38,500 nucleotides of DNA from an uncultured Oscillatoriales cyanobacterium (GTDB taxonomy: Bacteria > Cyanobacteriota > Cyanobacteriia > Cyanobacteriales > Microcoleaceae): assembly GCA_903893625.1 (NCBI GenBank), contig CAITND010000264.1:1-38500 (forward strand), written 5' to 3'. A program made the translations under genes and the position numbers. The notes under the pieces are model-generated. The model was not told where the DNA came from. It was given only the letters and a program-made list of their open reading frames with translations, and made no database searches. Below, one piece after another: positions 26,101 to 34,450 of this stretch. The stretch's first letter is position 1; every line of letters begins with the position of its first letter.

Positions 26101-29100
26101 CCTTAGAAATTGTCGGATATTGGGTTGATGTTACCGCGCGCAAAAAAGCTCAATCTGAATTACAAATTACTCAAAGACGCTTACAAACGGTGATTGAAAC
26201 AATTGGAAATGGGATCACCTTAAGTAATGCTCAAGGAGAATTTTTAATTTTTAATTCTCAAATAGAAATGATCACGGGATATGGTTTAGAAGATACGGAA
26301 AGCCACCCCAATTTTATGCAGTTGCTTTATCCTGATCGCAGGGCTTATCAACAGGCGGGAGAACGTTTACAACAGGTAATTCATGAAGGAGCATTACATA
26401 ATGTTGAAACAACGATTATCACCAAATTTGGAGAAACTAAAACTCTATTGATTTCAACAGTATTATTAGAAGATGAACGAGGAGAATTATTTTTAACCGT
26501 GTATCAAGATATTACCGAACGGAAAAAAACAGAAGCTGCATTACAAGAAGTCAATGATTTATTACAAGCCACAATTCAAGCGGCTCCTGTTGCGATTGAT
26601 GTGATTGATCAAAATGGTAAAGTATTAGTTTGGAATCCGTCGGCGGAACGCATTTTTGGTTGGACTTTTCAGGAAGTCATTGGTAAAATATTACCGATGA
26701 TTCCCAAGGAATCAAAACAAGAATTCCAACAATTTTTTGATAATACTTTCGTTGGAAATACCCTGAGTCAAGTGGAAACGAAACGTCAACGCAAAGATGG
26801 ATCTTTAGTAGATATTAGTTTATCAACGGCTTTAGTGCGGAATTCCCAGGGTGAAATTATTGCGGCGATGGGAATTTGTGAAGATATTAGTGAACGCAAA
26901 CGCACGGAGGAAGCTTTACGTCGTTATGAACGAATTGTGGCGGCGACAACGGATCAAATTTGTTTAATTGATCGTAACTATACCTATCAGTTAGCTAACC
27001 CCGCCTATCTCAATGTTTATAATCAACCTTTAGAGGCTTTGATCGGTTTTCCTTTAATCCATTCTATCGGTCAACAGCAATTTGAACAAATGATGAAACC
27101 CTATTTAGAACGGTGTTTAGCAGGAGAAGTTATTCATGATCATTGTTGGTTAAATTCTCCCACCTCAGACGCTCAATTTCTGAGCATTACTTACGCACCT
27201 TATTATGAACTGAATCAAGATATTTCTGGAGTGGTGATGAGTATTCGGAATTTAACAGAACTGAAAATTGCTGAAGAAAAATTGCGTCAAAGTGAAGAAG
27301 CGTTAGTGGAAGCTCAACGCATTGCTCATATTGGAAATTGGAAATTTGATGTCGCTACTCAAACCATGAGTTGGTCTGAAGAAATGTTCAGAATTTTTGG
27401 ATTAGAAAAACCCGATCCTGAACTCAGTTATGATGAATATTTACAGTATGTTCATTCTGAGGATCGTTCCAATATTGAATACCATATTCAACAAGCCATT
27501 CAAGCGGGAATTTCTTACGAATTAGACTATCGAATTATTCGAGTTGATGGTTCAATTCGTTATTTAGAAGTTCGGGGAGAAGGGGTGAGAGATGAACAGG
27601 GAAATATTGGGCAACTGTTTGGAACGGCTTTAGATATTAGCGATCGCAAACAAGTCGAATTAGAACTGCAAAAAGCCAAAGAATCCGCAGAAATTGCCAA
27701 TCAATCTAAAAGCATTTTTATTGCCAATATGAGCCATGAATTAAGAACCCCCTTAAATGCTATTCTGGGATTTGCTCAATTAATGAGTCATGATCAAACT
27801 ATTCCCGCCTATCAACGAGAAAATTTAGAAATTATTCGTCGCAGTGGCGATCACCTGTTGCATTTAATTAATAATGTTTTAGATCTCTCTAAAATTGAAG
27901 CGGGACGGATGACTTTAGATGAAAGCACCTTTGATCTCAATTATTTAATTTTATCCCTCTGGGAAATGTTCCGCTTACGGGTAGAAGTTAAAGGATTAAA
28001 ATTTGCACTTAATATTCAACCGGATGTTCCTCAATATGTAATCACCGATCCCAATAAACTTCGCCAAATTTTAATTAATATTCTGGGAAATGCTATTAAA
28101 TTTACCAAGAAAGGTAGTGTCAGTTTAACGATAAAACAGGTTTCGGATGTTAGTTGTCAGTTATCAGTCAACAGTCAAAACCTGATACTTAAATTTGAAA
28201 TAGAGGATACGGGAGTTGGAATTGTCGAGACAGAATTAAATAATATTTTTGATGCCTTTGTTCAAAGTCAATCGGGTAAAAAAGCACTAGAAGGAACGGG
28301 TTTAGGACTTACAATTAGTCGGAAATTTATTGAATTAATGGGAGGCGTTTTAGGGGTTCACAGTACCGTTGGTGTCGGGAGTAAATTTTGGTGTGAAATT
28401 CCGGTACAGTCTGCACAAATGAACCAAGTTCAATCTCCCCTCCAAAGCCGTCAAGTCCTATGTTTAGCCCCCGGTCAACCCAGCTATCGAATTTTAGTTG
28501 TAGATGATCAACCAGAAAACCGCCAACTGATGATAAAAATATTAAATCAAATTGGATTAGAGGTTAAAGAAGCTGAAAATGGACAAGAAGCTCTAAGGCT
28601 GTGGCAGGAATGGCAACCCCATCTGATTTGGATGGATATTCGGATGCCGATTATGGATGGTTATGAAGCAACTCAAAACATTCGCGCCAATTTACAAGGT
28701 CAAAATACCGTAATTATTGCCTTAACCGCCTATGCTTCCAAAAGCGATCGCAATTTGGCTATATCCGCCGGATGTAATGACTACTTAAGCAAACCCTTCC
28801 AAGAAGATGAATTGTTTAACAAAATGGCTGAATATTTGAAATTGCAGTATATTTACGCAGACTCCACTACTTCAGCCCCCCGCTCCCCCATTTTGTCCTC
28901 TTCTGTTCATCAATCCTTAACCTCAGAAAGTCTATTGGTAATGCCGCCTGAATGGATTACCAACCTCCAGGAAGCAACCATCCTCTGTGATGAAGAAGAA
29001 GTTCTGCGTTTGATCGAACAAATTCCCCCCAAACATCAAGCCTTAGCAAACAGTATCCGGGCCTTAGCTCGTGATTTTGAATTCCAACGCATTAGACAGT

Positions 29101-29153
29101 TAACTTTTACAAAAAACGACGCTGAAAGTCCCCAGAATTCATCCAAGATATGA
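23118..29153 (+). CDS. Giant hybrid histidine kinase with ten PAS domains
   Basis: A 2011-residue membrane sensor. About six hydrophobic segments fill residues 25-220. Ten PAS/PAC units follow, starting near 262, 384, 510, 632, 765, 890, 1015, 1140, 1265 and 1393, each ending in a D(I/V)(S/T)-type PAC tail and linked by coiled helices. HisKA (about 1530-1600) has the autophosphorylation H1540 in MSHELRTPLNA. The ATPase domain (about 1640-1770) has the N box NAIKF, DTGVGI and GTGLGLTIS. The C-terminal REC (about 1790-1905) has DD and the acceptor D1840 in WMDIRMPIMDGYEA. A final 90 residues form a helical tail common in cyanobacterial hybrid kinases. A heptamer repeat has entered the ATPase domain (28156-28178). 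It probably acts with the GGDEF regulator just upstream. Confidence 0.95.
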   Translation: MRTNQLSFLSNLIQSLAGLKRFSQWISLVICCLGLLGLLSGTGRTILADNILLNLIYFNFYTAISLIISGLTLGLWHKKNLSIPEFQNSKILKLEIKIGGFLIILIAFLDLFYNIFNFLNPSINLLLVSQFQPNFTGLVLEPMETNTALVFLMIGVALLLLNTDQPNAYLIDIIVISGGFISLIKLLTPISGKVDFSPTEIGWQTAIALLLLCSGIFSVRPHQRLVNRNETNLQPAKANLETQINEHTAELQTWKQRYEIAVELSGQLLYEYDLLTQNHTWGNNTKTLLGYDVAEMPQTIEDYFGLIHPDDRKYLQEAIKTTLIQNSTQFQFQYQIRHQNGSYIWIEDQCQFWSINGESPTKFIGFLRDISEQKQIEIARSQIAAIVESSDDAIISKTLEGIIISWNAGAERLFGYTAAEILGQPISILLPPERYPEESEILKHLVNGERIQHFETVRKRKDGSLLDISITVSLVKNKKGEIIGASKIARDISEQKRIESHLRESEERFRSAFENASIGMAILGLEGQWLRVNQALCVMLGYSQAELLNLTFQEITHSDDLETDLENYYKLLNDQIQTYQSEKRYIHKQGQIIWILLNSTLVRDQQRNPLYFIAQIQDITPRKQAEVALRDSEARFRAIFDQTFQLMGLLTCEGITLEINQTALDFSGLQRQDIVNRPFWEGGWWRISTETQAQLQKAIIRAAQGEFIRDEIDVLDRENKIITMDVSLRPLFDEAGQVKLLISEGRDITERQTLQRELAQRESWLDAFFACAPAGLLILDDQKRFIKVNDSIAKMHQIPAKDHIGQSIQDVFCEYTAILEFVCDEVLNKGNPILDLEISGEYTRPGIRSYWMASFFPLSTNSQGCPSGVGGVLLDITERKRVELELRSVSERLQYLLTVSPAVIFSCQPQENYDITFMSDNVRSLLGYYAPEFLRNPGFWLNHVHPEDIKLLRSGLQRILRRDVFSYEYRFLDSDRTYRWLDMQMRLVRDPKGQPLEIVGYWVDVTARKKAQSELQITQRRLQTVIETIGNGITLSNAQGEFLIFNSQIEMITGYGLEDTESHPNFMQLLYPDRRAYQQAGERLQQVIHEGALHNVETTIITKFGETKTLLISTVLLEDERGELFLTVYQDITERKKTEAALQEVNDLLQATIQAAPVAIDVIDQNGKVLVWNPSAERIFGWTFQEVIGKILPMIPKESKQEFQQFFDNTFVGNTLSQVETKRQRKDGSLVDISLSTALVRNSQGEIIAAMGICEDISERKRTEEALRRYERIVAATTDQICLIDRNYTYQLANPAYLNVYNQPLEALIGFPLIHSIGQQQFEQMMKPYLERCLAGEVIHDHCWLNSPTSDAQFLSITYAPYYELNQDISGVVMSIRNLTELKIAEEKLRQSEEALVEAQRIAHIGNWKFDVATQTMSWSEEMFRIFGLEKPDPELSYDEYLQYVHSEDRSNIEYHIQQAIQAGISYELDYRIIRVDGSIRYLEVRGEGVRDEQGNIGQLFGTALDISDRKQVELELQKAKESAEIANQSKSIFIANMSHELRTPLNAILGFAQLMSHDQTIPAYQRENLEIIRRSGDHLLHLINNVLDLSKIEAGRMTLDESTFDLNYLILSLWEMFRLRVEVKGLKFALNIQPDVPQYVITDPNKLRQILINILGNAIKFTKKGSVSLTIKQVSDVSCQLSVNSQNLILKFEIEDTGVGIVETELNNIFDAFVQSQSGKKALEGTGLGLTISRKFIELMGGVLGVHSTVGVGSKFWCEIPVQSAQMNQVQSPLQSRQVLCLAPGQPSYRILVVDDQPENRQLMIKILNQIGLEVKEAENGQEALRLWQEWQPHLIWMDIRMPIMDGYEATQNIRANLQGQNTVIIALTAYASKSDRNLAISAGCNDYLSKPFQEDELFNKMAEYLKLQYIYADSTTSAPRSPILSSSVHQSLTSESLLVMPPEWITNLQEATILCDEEEVLRLIEQIPPKHQALANSIRALARDFEFQRIRQLTFTKNDAESPQNSSKI
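28156..28178 (+). repeat. Heptamer repeat inside the kinase ATPase domain
   Basis: A run of GTCAGTTATCAGTCAACAGT type, the same family as the arrays at 30951-31095, codes for a short polar loop (SCQLSVNS, about residues 1679-1686) between two strands of the ATPase domain. The frame is kept. Confidence 0.75.
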
Positions 29154-29494
29154 AAGTTATATGAAATCCTTAAATCGGTGCTACAGATGGCAAGGGAACA
29201 GGGAACAGGGAAAAAAAAGATTTCACCGTCTGGGTTTGCCTATTCCCTGTTGACGAGAAAACCTACTTTTGTTTCAAAATATACAAAAGCTGACATAATA
29301 AATAAATTATCTCTCAATCCTTTTGAATCGATTTGAACCTTTTGTGGTACAAACCGAGTTGAGGAGCCTAGTATAATGCTTGTACTTGCAATAATTCTTT
29401 ACAATCGTTAACAATAAGAAAGAGAAATACCAAACTTGATACCAAGGATTGGGATTGATCAGCCAGTTAGATTAAAGAGGAGAGTGGACGCTCT
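29154..29494. other. 341-nt spacer with heptamer repeat and promoter candidate
   Basis: No gene seen. AGGGAAC heptamers lie at 29193-29212, and the copy AACAGGGAA can pair with TTCCCTGTT near 29250. A TATAAT box at 29372-29377 without a good -35 is the best promoter candidate for the DUF502-nusB-ftsY group. Confidence 0.5.
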
Positions 29495-30238
29495 GTGTTC
29501 CAACACTTGAAGCAGGACTTAAAAAATGACTTAATTGCAGGTCTGTTGGTCGTGATTCCCTTAGCAACCACAATCTGGTTGACAATCACCATCGCCAGTT
29601 CCGTCATTGAGTTTCTGACACGCATTCCTAAGCAAATTAATCCCTTTGATGGTTTGCATCCAATTCTCGTCAACCTGCTGAATGTCTTAGTCGGGTTGGC
29701 TGTACCCATGTTAGGGATATTATTTATTGGTTTGATGGCTCGTAATATTGCGGGACAGTGGCTTTTAGCTTTTAGTGAAAGAATCTTACAAGCTATTCCC
29801 TTAGCAGGTTCGGTTTACAAAACCCTCAAACAACTTTTAGAAACCCTGTTACGAGATTCTAACGATAAATTCCGCCGCGTGGTCTTAGTTGAATATCCCC
29901 GTCGAGGGATTTGGGCACTGGCTTTTGTAACCGGGTCGGTGAACAGTGATATCCAGTCTGAATTGTCGGAGGAAATGGTCAGTGTTTTTATTCCCACAAC
30001 CCCGAACCCAACCAGTGGATGGTATGCTGTTGTTCCAGAACATGAGGTACTCAACCTGGCTCTTTCGGTAGAAGATGCGTTTAAAATTATCGTATCCGGT
30101 GGGATTGTGTCTTCAACATCCTTACCCGTAAAAGCCCTCCCTAAACCTAATCCGAAATTAGAATCCCTTCTCCCCAGCGAAAATAGATTGTCATCTGTTG
30201 TCCTAGAAGATGAAGGGGTTGGGATCGGCGAAAATTAA
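29495..30238 (+). CDS. DUF502 family membrane protein
   Basis: A 247-residue protein with two membrane segments (about 13-40 and 58-85) and a soluble beta-rich part containing the DUF502 signatures IPLAGSVYKTLKQL, VLVEYPRRGIWALAFVTG and VFIPTTPNPTSGWY. The family is widespread in bacteria and chloroplast-bearing organisms, with a proposed envelope role but no established activity. The start is GTG 29495 with AGGAG about 12 nt upstream; no in-frame ATG fits better. It is followed by nusB on the same strand after 92 nt. The tail (after about 205) is low in conservation. Confidence 0.9.
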   Translation: MFQHLKQDLKNDLIAGLLVVIPLATTIWLTITIASSVIEFLTRIPKQINPFDGLHPILVNLLNVLVGLAVPMLGILFIGLMARNIAGQWLLAFSERILQAIPLAGSVYKTLKQLLETLLRDSNDKFRRVVLVEYPRRGIWALAFVTGSVNSDIQSELSEEMVSVFIPTTPNPTSGWYAVVPEHEVLNLALSVEDAFKIIVSGGIVSSTSLPVKALPKPNPKLESLLPSENRLSSVVLEDEGVGIGEN

Positions 30239-30330
30239 ACGGATAGACTGGAAAATCATCAAGAGTTGGCTCCTTTGAGAAAACTTCCTGAAAGTAAGTT
30301 ATTATTCTTTATTCTTAAATTCTTAAACTT

Positions 30331-30972
30331 ATGCAAGCTCGTCGTACCGCTCGTGAACTCGCTTTACTGGGAATTAGTCAACTCCCGGCGACTTCAGAGC
30401 GCCTAGAACTTCAACAATTAGATGATGTTTTAATTGCCGCCGTCAGAACGTTAACAGCTGAAGGTCAAGAATCTTTAGAAACGGCAGTTTCTGAATTACA
30501 ACGCAGTAGCGATCGCCTCTTGGGGAGTCAAATTCGGGCGAGCGATTTACAAAGTGCGCGAGCTATGGTCAATGAAGCCATTGAATTAGTTCAAACCGCC
30601 ATTAATCGCTTAAGTACCGCTATTGAATTACCGGAATTAGTTCAACTGGCAAATCAACAAGAAGTCCGGGATTATGCCCTAGATATTTTAATTCAAGTCA
30701 GTAACCATAAAGCTGAAATTGATCAGTTATTAACCGACGCTATGGTAGATTGGCAACTGAATCGATTAGCCCGAATTGATCGAGATATTTTACGCATTGC
30801 TGTTGCTGAATTAATGTATTTAGACTTAAAAGAACAAGTGGCAATTAATGAAGCTATTGAATTATCAAAACGCTACAGCGATGAAGAAAGTTATCGCTTT
30901 ATTAATGGCGTTCTCCGTCGATTTGTCGATAAATTGAAAGTAACTGTCCCAGAGTTAACAGTTGAGAGTTAA
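30331..30972 (+). CDS. nusB: Transcription antitermination factor NusB
   Basis: A 213-residue all-helical NusB. The start QARRTARELALLGISQL is the conserved N-terminal helix that binds BoxA RNA with NusE. The C-terminal half carries RLARIDRDILRIAVAELMYL, then VAINEAIELSKRYS and FINGVLRRF, the family core. Cyanobacterial members are longer than E. coli NusB because of the middle insertion (about 60-110), as here. It acts in rRNA transcription antitermination. The last codons run into a heptamer repeat (VPELTVES), so the extreme C-terminus is repeat-derived. The downstream gene is ftsY. Confidence 0.95.
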   Translation: MQARRTARELALLGISQLPATSERLELQQLDDVLIAAVRTLTAEGQESLETAVSELQRSSDRLLGSQIRASDLQSARAMVNEAIELVQTAINRLSTAIELPELVQLANQQEVRDYALDILIQVSNHKAEIDQLLTDAMVDWQLNRLARIDRDILRIAVAELMYLDLKEQVAINEAIELSKRYSDEESYRFINGVLRRFVDKLKVTVPELTVES

Positions 30973-31095
30973 CAGTCAACAGCTATCATGCTTTAAGGGG
31001 GATTTTTCAAAACCCTGAACTGTTCACTCTTAATACTGATAACTGATAACTGATAACTGATAACTGATAACTGATTCCAGTCAACAGTCAACAAA
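30951..31095. repeat. Heptamer repeat spacer between nusB and ftsY
   Basis: The core array at 31035-31076 is six ACTGATA units (five perfect, the last ACTGATT). On both sides lie related AGTTAACAGTC/CAGTCAACAGTCAA copies. The array begins inside the end of nusB and stops 15 nt before ftsY, occupying nearly the whole spacer. Such short tandem heptamers are typical of filamentous cyanobacteria. Confidence 0.9.
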
Positions 31096-31110
31096 TATTA
31101 AATAAATCCT

Positions 31111-32697
31111 ATGGTATTTAATTGGTTTCGTCGTCAATTTAATGAAAAAAAAGATCAAATTCAAGAGCCACAAACCGAGGTTAAAGCTGAACCGGAAACA
31201 GTAGAGAAACCGCCCGAAACAGCCGAGAGTTCTGAACCAGCCCCTCAAATTGCTGAGGATTATTTACAGTGGGCAAAAGCGGCTTATAAAAATATTCAAA
31301 AACAACAGGAACCCGAACCGGAAGTTGAACCCGAAGTTGAACCCGAAGCCACTGTAACAGATGAAATTGAACCAACAGTTTTAACCCCAGAAACGCCAGA
31401 GGTAGAAACCGTTGTTGAAACTCCTGTAGAAGCCGTTCAAGCTGAGGTGACAGAACCGGAACCAGAACCTATTACCGAGTCTATTCCTGAACCAACGGTT
31501 GCACCCGCCGAACCGGAACCGGAACCCGTTGTCGAAATTTCAGAGACGGAAGCAGAAACCCCAGAACCCTTACCGTTTTGGGCTGTATCAGCTACAGAAC
31601 GTCAAGCGAGACTAGAACGGTTAAAAGAAACCGCCATTGAGGAGGAAGAACCCAGTTCCGAGATAACAGCCACCTCAGAAGCGGGGATGGAGTTTGATGA
31701 GATGTTTATGTGGTCGGCGCAAGTCTTAGCCGATCAGGGTCGCCGTCCCGATCAAGTCGCTTTAGAAGAAATTACTTGGTTACAGAAACTCTGGAAAGCG
31801 TTAGGACGGACACGGCGCAACTTACTCAACCAATTAAAAGCGATTGTCGGTCAAGGGCCATTAAATCAACAGGCCGTTGATGAAATTGAATCCATGCTTC
31901 TACAAGCAGATGTGGGGGTAGCAGCGACTGATCGCGTCATTGAAGCCTTACAAAGTAAACTCCGTCAAGAAGCCTTACCTCCAGAACAAGCGATCGCCTA
32001 TCTCAAACAAATCTTAAGGGGGATTTTAGAAGAACCCTTTGAAAAAGGGTATCCCATTACCTTTGCACCGGAGAAAGATACCTTAAATATTTGGTTAGTT
32101 ACCGGAGTCAATGGGGCCGGGAAAACCACAACAATTGGCAAAATAGCACATTTAGCCCAAAAATCCGATTATCGTTGTTTAATAGCTGCCGGAGATACCT
32201 TTCGGGCGGCGGCCGTTGATCAGGTGAAAGTTTGGGGCGATCGCAGTGGCGTTGAAGTCGTGGCGAACCCTGGAAAAAATACCGATCCGGCGGCGGTGGT
32301 TTATGATGCCATTGAAGCAGCTAGAGCCAGAAATACAGAATTGTTAATTATTGATACGGCGGGCCGCTTGCAAAATAAAAAGAATCTAATGGAGGAACTC
32401 AATAAAATCCGTCGAGTGATTGATAAACGTGCTCCAGAAGCCAAAATAGAATCATTATTAGTGTTAGATTCTACTCTGGGTCAAAACGGTTTACGACAGG
32501 CAGAAGTTTTTTCCGAGGTGGCTCAACTCAGTGGGGTGGTCTTGACAAAACTCGACGGAACTGCTAAAGGTGGTGTTGCCCTAGCGATTGTCCAGCAACT
32601 CGGCTTACCCATTCGATTTATCGGAGTTGGGGAAAGTATCGAAGATTTGCGCCCCTTTTCCAGCTACGAGTTTATTGAAGCCCTCCTAAGTGGCTAG
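31111..32697 (+). CDS. ftsY: Signal recognition particle receptor FtsY
   Basis: A 528-residue SRP receptor GTPase that docks ribosome-SRP complexes at the membrane. The first ~210 residues are an extended acidic A domain rich in Glu-Pro repeats (EPEPEVEPEVEPE type) after a basic start (NWFRRQF) that may bind lipid. The NG domain follows: P-loop GVNGAGKTT (332-340), GDTFRAAAVDQ, the DTAGR motif, TKLDGTAKGG and the end GVGESIEDLRPF. Longer than E. coli FtsY's NG core but usual for a cyanobacterial FtsY with an acidic leader. It lies downstream of nusB and upstream of a PP2C phosphatase on the same strand. Confidence 0.97.
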   Translation: MVFNWFRRQFNEKKDQIQEPQTEVKAEPETVEKPPETAESSEPAPQIAEDYLQWAKAAYKNIQKQQEPEPEVEPEVEPEATVTDEIEPTVLTPETPEVETVVETPVEAVQAEVTEPEPEPITESIPEPTVAPAEPEPEPVVEISETEAETPEPLPFWAVSATERQARLERLKETAIEEEEPSSEITATSEAGMEFDEMFMWSAQVLADQGRRPDQVALEEITWLQKLWKALGRTRRNLLNQLKAIVGQGPLNQQAVDEIESMLLQADVGVAATDRVIEALQSKLRQEALPPEQAIAYLKQILRGILEEPFEKGYPITFAPEKDTLNIWLVTGVNGAGKTTTIGKIAHLAQKSDYRCLIAAGDTFRAAAVDQVKVWGDRSGVEVVANPGKNTDPAAVVYDAIEAARARNTELLIIDTAGRLQNKKNLMEELNKIRRVIDKRAPEAKIESLLVLDSTLGQNGLRQAEVFSEVAQLSGVVLTKLDGTAKGGVALAIVQQLGLPIRFIGVGESIEDLRPFSSYEFIEALLSG

Positions 32698-32751
32698 GAA
32701 TATCATGGGTATAGGGTGTAGGGGAAGAAATGCAGAGTGCAGAGAAGGAGT

Positions 32752-32807
32752 CAGAAGTTAGAAGTCAGAAGTCAGAAGTCAGAAGTCAGAAGTCAGAAGT
32801 CAGAAGT
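32752..32807 (+). repeat. CAGAAGT heptamer array
   Basis: Eight consecutive 7-bp units (CAGAAGT, one TAGAAGT) occupy 56 nt between ftsY and the phosphatase gene. They leave a misleading open frame upstream of the phosphatase but are not protein-coding in my reading. Confidence 0.92.
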
Positions 32808-32817
32808 TAATTATTTC

Positions 32818-32925
32818 GCCCCCTGCCCCTCTTCTCCCCCTTCTTCCCCTACTCCCCCTGCCCCTCTTCTCCCCCTGCTCCCCCTGCTCCCCCTACTCCC
32901 CCTGCCCTCCCCATTCCCGGTTCCC
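32818..32925 (+). repeat. Polypyrimidine tract with CCCCCTGCTC-type repeats
   Basis: About 100 nt almost free of purines on plus, made of overlapping CTCCCCCTGCTCCCC and CTCTTCTCCCC units with sparse G. Strong strand asymmetry. It lies just before the phosphatase start and could form unusual structures; function unknown. Confidence 0.85.
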
Positions 32926-32943
32926 TGTTCCCTAAAATTGAAC

Positions 32944-34416
32944 ATGACAGCCTTGCCCCTACCAAGACGCTCCGATCAATTTGCTGACTCGATTTCGGGT
33001 TCTGCAACACCAGAAACAACACCAGTTTTCGCCCTGAAAGAACTGGTGGCGCGTTTGTATAGAGAACAGCAAAACGTGAACGAGTTGTTAAGTTCCTTGG
33101 GGTATGCCCTGCGTAGCTTCAACAACCTGAATCAATTTTTAGAGTTAACTCCCTTAGTTGCTAGTCGGGTAACGGATACCGATGGGGGAGCATTAGTTTT
33201 ATTTAAACCCAACGGACAAGTCCGGTTTCAACGGCTCCACTGTCAGGAAGGTCGCCAGTGTCAGGATATTCGGCAAGCGATCGAAGCCGTGACCAGACAA
33301 ATCACCTTGATGCCAAAAACCAGCCTGGGAGACTTGTCCGAATCAGCGTTGCATACCTATACAGCAAATTTAGATTATCAAGTGGGTCGCTATCTGGGCT
33401 CCGATGTGCAGCTATTTGGCACACCGATTTTGGTGAATAATGTTGAGCGTGGACGGTTGTATGTTTTTAGTCATGATCCTAACTACTTTTGGACACCCAC
33501 CCGTCAAAAATTAATTCGATTAGTAGCCGATCAAACGGCCGTTGCTATTGCGAATGATGAATTAGCAACTTCTTTGCGAGAAAAAGAACGTTTAGATCGA
33601 GAGTTAGAAATTGGGGCAGAAATTCAGTTACAATTATTGCCTCGAAAATGCCCGACTATCCCCGGTTTAGAAATAGCAGCCCAATGTCAAACTGCGAATC
33701 GAGTAGGAGGGGATTATTATGATTTTATTCCCTCTAATTTTGACAAACGGGGTGCTCATCCTTCTATTCATAGTGATGAACACTGGAGTATTGTGATTGG
33801 GGATGTCATGGGCAAAGGGGTTCCGGCGGGTTTAATTATGACCATGACGCGAGGAATGTTACGCGCAGAGGTGCTGAACCGCCATTCTCCGGCTCAAATT
33901 TTGGGACATTTGAATCAAGTCATGTATGCGGATTTGGAAAATTCCAACCGTTTTGTGACGTTATTTTATTCAGAATATGATCCGGCGACTCGAATGTTGT
34001 CCTATAGCAATGCGGCTCACCATCCCCCGTTATTATGGCATAAGGCAACGAATAATATTCGACAGTTAGATACTTTAGGAATGTTGATTGGATTAGATTT
34101 TGATACTCGCTATTATGAAGCTCAAGTCCAACTTTATCCAGGGGATACTATTATTTATTATACCGATGGATTCACGGATGCAATGAATCAACGGGGCGAT
34201 CGCTTTGATGAGGACAATCTGAGTCAAGCTTTTCATTGGGCGTGTCAGAATTGTAGAAATCCCCAGGCGATTCTTGACTATTTGTTTGAACAAGTTCAAC
34301 AGTTTATTGGTTCAGGAAACCGAAATGGGGATGACATGACCCTCGTAGTGTTGCAAGTTCAATCTAGCAACGGAGGCAATAGCGATGATGCTTGTTTTAA
34401 TACTGAATCCTGTTGA
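32944..34416 (+). CDS. GAF-PP2C (RsbU/SpoIIE-type) serine phosphatase
   Basis: A 490-residue protein from ATG 32944. I reject the upstream GTG of the open frame because residues before this ATG are only repeat-derived sequence. A GAF-like domain (about 45-215) is followed by a coiled linker (DRELEIGAEIQLQLLP) and a PP2C SpoIIE domain. Metal-binding acids are visible in RVGGDYYDF, VIGDVMGKGVPAGL, YYTDGFTDAMN and NGDDMTLVVLQV. Enzymes of this class dephosphorylate anti-sigma-antagonist proteins in stress pathways; the partner here is not visible. It shares the strand and probably the transcript of ftsY. Confidence 0.9.
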   Translation: MTALPLPRRSDQFADSISGSATPETTPVFALKELVARLYREQQNVNELLSSLGYALRSFNNLNQFLELTPLVASRVTDTDGGALVLFKPNGQVRFQRLHCQEGRQCQDIRQAIEAVTRQITLMPKTSLGDLSESALHTYTANLDYQVGRYLGSDVQLFGTPILVNNVERGRLYVFSHDPNYFWTPTRQKLIRLVADQTAVAIANDELATSLREKERLDRELEIGAEIQLQLLPRKCPTIPGLEIAAQCQTANRVGGDYYDFIPSNFDKRGAHPSIHSDEHWSIVIGDVMGKGVPAGLIMTMTRGMLRAEVLNRHSPAQILGHLNQVMYADLENSNRFVTLFYSEYDPATRMLSYSNAAHHPPLLWHKATNNIRQLDTLGMLIGLDFDTRYYEAQVQLYPGDTIIYYTDGFTDAMNQRGDRFDEDNLSQAFHWACQNCRNPQAILDYLFEQVQQFIGSGNRNGDDMTLVVLQVQSSNGGNSDDACFNTESC

Positions 34417-34450
34417 TGGGTTTAATATTCTCGATCACGGTTTAGATCTA

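Noticed and set aside
31035-31076. ACTGATA array as a CRISPR or iteron-type origin
   Set aside because: The units are 7 bp without spacers and the family recurs elsewhere, including in a coding region; no replication gene is nearby.
32737-32943. N-terminal 69-residue extension of the phosphatase frame
   Set aside because: It is a translation of the heptamer array and polypyrimidine tract from a GTG; the GAF-PP2C protein is complete from ATG 32944.
34385-34450. 22-codon upstream extension of the 50-aa membrane protein
   Set aside because: It would overlap the phosphatase reading frame by 32 nt with no ribosome site; the ATG at 34451 gives a compact single-helix protein.
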